Shown here piece by piece: positions 57,370 to 64,000 of a stretch of DNA of 64,000 bases (position 1 is its first letter; each line of letters starts with the position of its first letter). Below the pieces are notes generated by a model. That model was not told the DNA's origin and ran no database searches. It worked only from the letters and a program-made list of their open reading frames with translations. The position numbers were made by a program, and so were the translations under genes. The stretch comes from Rhizophagus irregularis (taxonomy: Eukaryota > Glomeromycota > Glomeromycetes > Glomerales > Glomeraceae), in contig NC_089436.1 of NCBI RefSeq assembly GCF_026210795.1, positions 868,001 through 932,000 on the forward strand. Reading direction: 5' to 3'.

Positions 57370-57928
57370 ATTATTGCTAAAAAAAGTTAGCAGTTAATCA
57401 AATTACGCGTACTGCGTTATACATGCCACCCAAATTATTTTGAACTGCCATAATTATAAGTAAAATCCCAAATTCAATTATGACATCCCAAATTATTTTG
57501 GCACTTTACATAGTAAATTATATATAAACCGAATGAATTATGGCATCCCAAATTATAATTATGGCATCCCAAAATAATTTGGGCAGCATGTATATACTGC
57601 GTGTACTGCGCATTATTATATAGTTTTAATTTGATCAACAGTACATGTTTATTTAACTCAAGTTTAGCAATTTTTATCGTTACAAATGAGTAAATAAAGG
57701 TTTTTCCAATGATTGAAATTTCGGAATTTGCTCATCAAGTTATACAAAAATCACGTAAGTGCATTTATAGAAAATTTTATTACATGTCCGGACTGAGAAA
57801 ATTATTGCACATGTAAAATATAGAGGGTATACATTTAGCATTAAGTTCCCAGCTTGAGACCGAACAAAAGGGTGCATTTATAGAGGGTGTGCATTTATGG
57901 AGAGTACATTTATGAAGAGTTGACTGTA

Positions 57929-59012
57929 TCACTAATAATTCTCAGTAGAAAATTAATAATGATGGTAAACAATGTAAAAGTTTCTTAAAGATACATGACA
58001 AATACAAAAGGTAAAACAAGTAAAATACACGAAAAGTTTACTACAAAAAAAAACTAACAAACAAATCATACAAAAACACAATACTTCAGATAATACAATC
58101 TAAATTCTCTGTTAGATCTACTCAGGTGTTAACAACTTTATTCAAAAGAAAATATTGCCTTATATATATTTACATTTTCACATATGACAGTTTGAACTTA
58201 TCAATGTTATCCTATTAAGCTATTATACAATCAATCAATTGTCCTTTTCTTATCACAATTATCTGTAAAAACCTTTCTATTGCTATTTCGTATAAGTTCC
58301 ATGTGTTTATATGATTCATCAACTATGTAAATTTCAAGAAACTTCTCTGGCTAAACTAATAAAGCAATTTTCTAAGGTTATAAATATTAAACTGATACTT
58401 TATAATTGAATACTTATGAGTCAAAAGCAATAATAATACTAAAAGTGGTTAATTAATGTAAGTAACTAAATAAAATTAAAATATACTAGTCTACTAGCCG
58501 TTAAACCCGTTGCTTTGCAATGTCAGATAAACATACATGTGATCGGTACGATGGTTAAATGTTATACGCGATTTTATACAGTCTTTTGGGTGCACAGGTA
58601 TAAATTTGTAGTCTAAACGTTACAGATACACAGGTATAAATTGTAGTCTAAACGTTATGGGAACACAGATATAAATATGTAATCTAAACGTGACTGTCAC
58701 ACAGGAAAACAATTATTATATAGTAGATAGATAGATAGATTATAAGAAATGTAATAAACTCAGCCATAGGATTTCTGCGCACTACATCATGTGACTTGTT
58801 CGATTTCCATGGGTAACCCTAACAATAATCTTTAATTAATTCTATCTTAAGAAAAAGTTTGGTAACACTATCCATATGTAAAGATCAACCTGGCACACAT
58901 TTCAGAATGCTATACTAGTTATGGTAAACATTAATTTGGTAATACAACACTCACAATTAGTAATTTATCTTACATTCCCATGAAAAAAGAAAATTCATGT
59001 ATGATATTATGG
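57929..59012. other. Gene-free region with a small repeat element
   Basis: Mostly AT-rich. At 58487-58742 a segment runs from TCTACTAGCCGTTAAACCCG to TTATATAGTAGATAGATAG. It holds three copies of a unit close to CACAGGTATAAATTTGTAGT with CTAAACGTTA. Its (GATA)n-like end and the mirrored TCTACTA/TAGTAGA termini suggest a non-autonomous retroposon or Helitron-like relic. No protein is encoded. Confidence 0.4.
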
Positions 59013-59454
59013 CACGCCGGACTGGACAGATGTTTAAACGTAAAAGCTAAATCATTTGACGTTTAAGGTTAACTGCGAAATTCAAATGATTTGCTGTACC
59101 GACAATTTGTTTGACTTTATAGTTAAATTCTTTGCCAATACTGTCAAACAGTTTGGCGATATGAAAATAATTTTTCATATTTGGTTAAAATTCAAATGGT
59201 GCAATTTAAGTAATAATTTTCTTTTTAAAAGTCTCGTGAAATCCTATTTCCTTTATAGGAAATTTGTTTATAGATTTGCAAATACTTTGGAATTAATGGC
59301 AAATGCTTTGGGAATTAATGACAAATGCTTTGGAATTAATGACAAATGGTTTATATTTAACGCCAAATGTTTTGTACTCCAAAGTCAAATGATATGGTGT
59401 TAACGTCAAATGATTTAGCTTTTACGTTAAACATCTGTCCAGCCTGGCGTGCCA
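59013..59454. mobile_element. TA-flanked MITE with about 50-bp inverted repeats
   Basis: Left end TGGCACGCCGGACTGGACAG then ATGTTTAAACGTAAAAGCTA; right end is its near-complement ending GGCGTGCCA. TA lies just outside both ends, which fits Tc1/mariner-type transposition. The interior has a short triple repeat of TTTGGAATTAATGACAAATG near 59287-59350. The open frame 59056-59403 lies inside and is not a gene. Confidence 0.8.
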
Positions 59455-59810
59455 TATGAAATAGGCAAGTAGCCTAGAACATAAGTCATTACATTTCCAT
59501 ACTTAGTCAAATACAACCCCGTATGACCAAAAAATTTGCGTAACTGTTAATTCACTTTTTTTAATAAATACCCTCGGAGAATCAAAATTCTAATGAGAAA
59601 TGATTAATCATTTTTTTTGAACACTAATCATTTTTTTTGTGTACTGATTCATTTTTTTGTGTACTGATCATATTACCACAGAGTCTATTTTATTATTAAT
59701 CATGATGAATTCGGAAAGGTTTTTACAAGTATATATATATCCTCAAAATTTCTCTCACACTAAAAAACTCCTAAAAATTCTTTTTTTTACGGAATTATCT
59801 CCCAAACGAA

Positions 59811-62746
59811 ATGGTGGTGTCAATAAATTGTTTACTCCTAGGAAAGACTTCTTTTCATAATACTTTTGCGGTTAATCTTGTTAATGATAGCGACATTTGT
59901 GGTTCTTTGGTCAATATTAATAATTTAAAGATTTCAGACCTCAAGTATCTAATCTATAATGAGATTAATCATGATATTAAGTTTAATTATCAGGACATTG
60001 ACCTTTGGAAGGTTGACATCACTGAAAATGAGGGAAACAAGCTTAAACATGTTACTACCGAAGATGATATTAAAAAAAAGCTTGGAGGCAAGAAGTTGGT
60101 ACCCATCCACTCAGTTAAGAAACATTTTTTGGAACAATTGCTTGTAGATGAGAACATTCACGTCATCGTACAATTGCCCGCTGCTGCTGGTAAGTGTCTC
60201 CTAATACTTTACCTCTCGAATAAGAAATTTGCAGTAACAAGATATTGAGTTTGGCTAGATACATTTTTTTTCATATCAAATAATAATTTTGTTTTTTCTT
60301 AAAAGTTATCATAGAATCTTTTTCTATGGTCATGGAAAAGATATTAGAAAACGTTGCTAGATCAAGTGATAGAACACCTGGTTTCTCTAGTAGTATACCT
60401 CTAAAGGAACGAAATATGGAATCAGCAATAAAATCAATCTCCAAAAATTTCAAACAATCTTTTATACGCCACAAACTGTTGCAAAACAAACCCTTCAATT
60501 TCTTGTCTGTTGTGGAGCTCCTGGTATTGGTAGGTCATTTTTATAAAGTATTGACATTTAATGCTTGTAATTCATCAAATTAATACTAATTGTAAACTAG
60601 GTAAAACTCGCTATGGACTTGAATTGTTTAACCATTTAAAAAACAATTCAGAAAAGGTTTTAGTAGATCTACACTCTCAGCCTGTTCCCGATCCTGATTT
60701 TTTATCAATTTACTTGATTTTGGACAAGATGTGGAGCTGGATTGCTATGATAACAATTTGACTGCTGATTCTGCAATTGCTTTACGTATTGCTTATAAAT
60801 TCTTTGTTGTTGATGAATCGTATCAAATGCAATTTAATGTTTTCCGTCAAAAAATTTACGACCATTTCAAAGTGAATAGCACAATTGAATCTTTAACGAA
60901 ATTTGAGTCAACCATAAATCTTAACAATGTAATTCAGAGCATTTGTATGTCTCGTCAATTAAACGATAATCGAACTCTAGTTATTCTCCTCCATATTGAT
61001 GAAATTCAAATAATGTTCAATTATGAAAAATATTGGATGAGAAAGGGATTTACCAAGCGGTTATTACACAGGTTGGCCCTATATATGTTGGATAATAAAA
61101 CTTTTATCCAAACATTTCTATCTGGGACAGCATTACAGGATGTTGTCAAGTTGAAGGAACCAACAAGCTATAATTTTAGCTATATTAATTGTCCTCTTCT
61201 CTCAATGGGTGCTTGTATAGAAATTGTAAATTATTTCGCAGTTAGAGAAAATGTTACAAATTACCAGTGGACTCTTGATCGATCATTTATTAAAATTCTA
61301 GATGATGCCCGTGGTCTTCCACGTGCAATCGAATATATTCTTGAGGAAATTTTGGAGAGAAACTTGTTTAAGAATCATAAGAATCATCCCTGGAATCTAA
61401 CCGGTTTCTTCATCAAAATTGCGACGAGGTTAGACTTTAGGTATGTTAATACAAAATAAAAATACTCGTCAATTATTAATCCTTTCAGTCACTTGTATTA
61501 ATCACATTTTTTTTTATTGCTCAGCTACAATATAACGACATTTGTTAAAGAACATAAAGATCTTGCCCTTACTTTGCTTAAAAATTGTTTGAAAAGTGAT
61601 TCTATCGAAAGGACACATAAAGTGTTGAAAAGTGATGATAATTCACTAACTTATGGTGAACTAGAAAGAGATAAACACATTATCCTGGAAGATGTAGATG
61701 GAAAACTTTTTATTGCTATGCCAGTATATTTCATTCATTTATACAACACCACACTTAATCTCGCTGATGTTATTCTTTCAGAAACGCTCATTTCAAATCA
61801 GCGTAGTATGGAATGGCAACATTGGGAAACCTTCGTTGCACATTTTGAGATGTTTAAAGTTAATCTTCTTTTTGCATCAGGAAAGACGACTGCGAAACTT
61901 AATGAAATTTATCCTGGTGCATTTGGAAACGAGAAAACTTTGTCACTAAAATTCAAACTTAAAAATCTAAAAGGTATTGCGTACCTAGAGCACCAGTTTC
62001 CGAGTAAATATGAAGGTTTACGCTGCAGAAATACCAAAGTATCTCACACCTGGAAGGATAACATTGTATTTAAAAATGCTGCTTCATCTGAATTTGGTGA
62101 TTCAATTCTTCGATATGTAAGTGAAGATAGTAATGGGTATTTTTTATGTTTACAATGTAAGTGGATATGGGGAAAAGATTTTCAGATTCCGTTGAAATTG
62201 CCTGATTTCGTAGGTGAGCATAGAAAAAATTTAGCTACCTTAGAGAAGTGTGATTCTGAAGAGATTAAGAAGGAAAAGATTATTACTGTATTATTCACGA
62301 CAAGAGCGATTGATCCTGAATTGACCTACGACTTCAGTTCTGCTATTCCTGATAATATTCTTCTTGTTTGCAGAGACAATTTTCATCAACACTTTGGTAG
62401 GTTGTTCGCCTCCCGAGTTGATTTTGAATTATTGTCCGTCAACGCAAACTACACATGTCCAGATATCCTAACAAAAATCTTTAGTACAGAAATAAAAGAT
62501 TCACCAGAGGCTTTGATGCTTAAACGACCATTTCACTCACCTGAGGATTTCAAAGATAGAGTAGCTTTCAATGATGGAGTAACTTTTGACAGTGATGAGG
62601 GAATTAAGGCGAAGATTTGCAGGCTCTCATATGTTCCATTTCAAAAACATCAAGTTTCGCAAATTCAAGAGCTACCTGCGTTTGAGCGCAGGGTTTTCCC
62701 GAGACTCGCGAATGAAGAAAGAATAAATTATCGTAATCTAGGATGA
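59811..62746 (+). CDS. Crinkler (CRN)-type protein: ubiquitin-like header, P-loop NTPase, REase-like C-terminus
   Basis: Four exons: 59811-60189, 60306-60529, 60601-61440 and 61525-62746, with GTAAGT/GTAGGT/GTATGT donors. The N-terminus MVVSINCLLLGKTSFHNTFA with LKISDLKYLIYNEI and DIDLWKVDI is the header of Crinkler family proteins. A Walker A motif CCGAPGIGKTRY spans the exon 2-3 junction, and ILLHIDEIQIM near 60985 is the Walker B strand. The C-terminal region has HWETFVAHFEMFKVNLL and GDSILRY...YFLCLQCKWIWGKD, a D...QxK arrangement like a restriction-endonuclease fold. Known CRNs of this layout are proposed nuclear nucleases or effectors. Splice phases close to 889 codons only if one base is added in each of two T runs (60460-60463 and 60698-60703), so the gene is either mildly decayed or mis-sequenced there. 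No signal peptide. Confidence 0.85.
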
Positions 62747-63290
62747 CTCTAGTTATGATAAATTCACAAATTTTATTATTTGTTGTCACTGAAAGCAACG
62801 TTATATTCATTAAATATGATTCCATATTGATAATTAAAATATTGTAATAAAGTAACATACGTTATTATTTTTGCGGTAATTAGAATTCCTGTATTGTATG
62901 TTTGTCTATGTATGTGCATGCTTGCTTTTTTCGAATAATGTATTGTGTGATCAGACGTTCATACTTGCTTTCCATAAATATATATAAGAACCGCAAAAGT
63001 ATCGGACTTGACCCTCCGGTCAATTATGCATGTTTATGCATAACAAAAAATTGTATTTCTTGACCCGAAATGTGATAATCGATAATGTGATAAAACAAAA
63101 AAATAAATTAATTGAACAAACTTTCAACAAATTTTAATTTCACAATTTTGACATTTTTGGCATGAAAGTATTTAAAATTATGGTTAGACTTTTTATAATG
63201 AAAGGCTATGTATACAATTTTTTAATTATAGAATATAATATTTACAACGAAACATAATTATATACTTTTTTTTACATTTATATAAATCAG
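62747..63290. other. Intergenic spacer
   Basis: Gene-free AT-rich DNA downstream of the Crinkler-type gene. No repeat ends or coding signal were seen. Confidence 0.5.
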
Positions 63291-63434
63291 CACCAACTAA
63301 TCTAAGAGAAATTAGATTTTTTGATGAATTTAATGTTTCTTTGGAAGTCTTGAAAGAATTCTTTGAAAAATGGAAAGGTCGTCCTACACTTTCTATACTT
63401 ACATCTAATTCTATTTATGAAGGAGAAGATAAAA
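63291..63434 (+). pseudogene. Exon of an F-box/LRR-type protein, isolated
   Basis: Bounded by an AAATCAG acceptor and a GTAAGT donor. Reads NLREIRFFDEFNVSLEVLKE then FFEKWKGRPTLSILTSNSIY and EGED, a repeated segment of the large F-box/leucine-rich repeat family of Glomeromycotina (resemblance, not searched). No start codon or neighbouring exon is recognisable: upstream is non-coding and downstream (63552-63580) is followed by a repeat at 63587. It may be a gene fragment, or the gene may continue past the window. Confidence 0.5.
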
Positions 63435-63586
63435 GTAAGTTACAAGATTACTAAAAATGCTCTTGAGAAAATGTGTTGTTATCAGAAAAGTTGTTATCAG
63501 AAGCTTGATTAAATAAGAATAAGAATTGGATAACTCAATATGATTATTGTAGGAAAATTGAAAATTGACCGAGATCATTTGGAATT

Positions 63587-64000
63587 AGGGATGCCAAAAG
63601 TTCGGTTATGACCGATCATAACCGGTTTTTACCGGTTCGGTTACGGTTCGGTTCCAGTCTAAAACCGACCGGTTAACCGACGGTTTTATATATAAAAAAA
63701 CCGATCAAAAAACCGATACTGCTAATTGATTATTAAATGACGATATATTACAAATTTGATACATATGATATTAAATAACTTGTTTTTATTATTCTGCGGA
63801 AATTATATAAGCTGTAAATCACTGCACCATTACTAAAATTAGTTTATTGGCTTATTTTCATATGCAAATGTTTTTTTGTAAAGTGCGCTTAAAAAAAAAA
63901 AAAATTTATTAAAATATTTTTATTCTTTTTTTAACAAATCATCAAAGTATCTATTTATTAATTTTTTTTGCCTAAATAATTGATTTTAAAATTAATGGAT
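63587..64000. repeat. Start of a GTTCGGTTAYGACCGATC-type repeat, then AT-rich DNA
   Basis: Begins TTAGGGATGCCAAAAGTTCG and has interlaced ACCGGTT/AACCGGT palindromes to about 63715, similar in style to the repeats at 40014 and 53820. The other end is not in the window. The remaining bases are AT-rich without features. Confidence 0.45.

Larger units (their letters stand above)
54992..57926. mobile_element. pogo/Tigger-type transposon with TA duplication
   Basis: Inverted ends CAGTCAACTCTCCATAAATG and CATAAATG-like, ending GAGTTGACTG at 57926, with TA on both sides (54990-54991 and 57927-57928). The words GTGCATTTATAGAGGGTGTG recur just inside both ends. It encloses a minus-strand transposase (57369-55160) interrupted by the foldback 55548-56068. 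Without that insertion it would be about 2.4 kb, a usual size for pogo elements. Confidence 0.92.

Noticed and set aside
59056..59403. 115-residue open frame
   Set aside because: Spans the inside of a TA-flanked MITE, including its inverted repeats and a short triple repeat.

Overview
This is a very AT-rich eukaryotic window. Its genes are spliced with short introns (GTAAGT-type donors, pyrimidine-rich acceptors), poly(A)/poly(T) tracts are everywhere, and nested DNA transposons take up most of the space. The host genes (a BTB-domain protein, an F-box/LRR-type exon, a SAM methyltransferase, TRAPPC2L and a Crinkler-type protein) and the transposases (Plavaka/CACTA-like, hAT, pogo) together suggest an arbuscular-mycorrhizal fungus of the Rhizophagus (Glomeromycotina) type. 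That assignment is inference from family resemblance; no search was run.

Layout. 1-424: 5' part of a BTB gene on the minus strand. 425-3459: AT-rich gene-free DNA. 3460-4317: an AGGACCCC-type MITE carrying another MITE inside it. 4649-9684: a 5-kb non-autonomous CACTA-like element with CACTGGTC ends, an ATA target duplication, subterminal tandem arrays and a central array of splice-site-bounded mini-exons. 10160-11540: a TA-flanked terminal-inverted-repeat element. 12542-13320: TRAPPC2L (minus, five exons). 14719-15848: SAM methyltransferase (plus, three exons). 17266-18614: an orphan three-exon gene. 20182-22152: an eroded transposase hit by a 244-bp hAT MITE. 22660-25625: a broken hAT transposase hit by another MITE. 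25970-38395: a third transposase relic, split by a 9.7-kb element (27613-37346). That element holds a 50-bp satellite, a Myb/SANT-like gene relic and a 6.1-kb two-gene Plavaka-like transposon (about 29870-35989). 39769-40013: a second Myb/SANT relic cut by a repeat. 40600-42112: a TIR element full of polypyrimidine. 42840-43640: a second mini-exon array, interrupted at 43648-53527 by a 9.9-kb CACTA transposon. That transposon carries a divergent accessory gene, a tRNA-derived retroposon and a hAT MITE. 54992-57926: a pogo/Tigger transposon interrupted by a 521-bp foldback. 59013-59454: a TA-flanked MITE. 59811-62746: a Crinkler-type gene with P-loop and nuclease-like domains. 63291-63434: an F-box/LRR-type exon.

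How the parts relate. The host genes look unrelated to one another: vesicle tethering, methyl transfer, ubiquitin-adaptor families and a putative effector. Most of the sequence is several layers of transposons inserted into each other, and several of the insertions can be proved from target duplications or from an uninterrupted sister copy. Two of the large elements share a head-to-head layout: transposase on one strand and a second, charged protein on the other. The most unusual structure is a pair of tandem arrays with a period of about 121-128 bp. Each unit is a 29-45 nt exon-like block bounded by a splice acceptor and donor, and each spacer carries an AACGTT hairpin, in one array with a perfect TACTAAC branch-point sequence across its loop.
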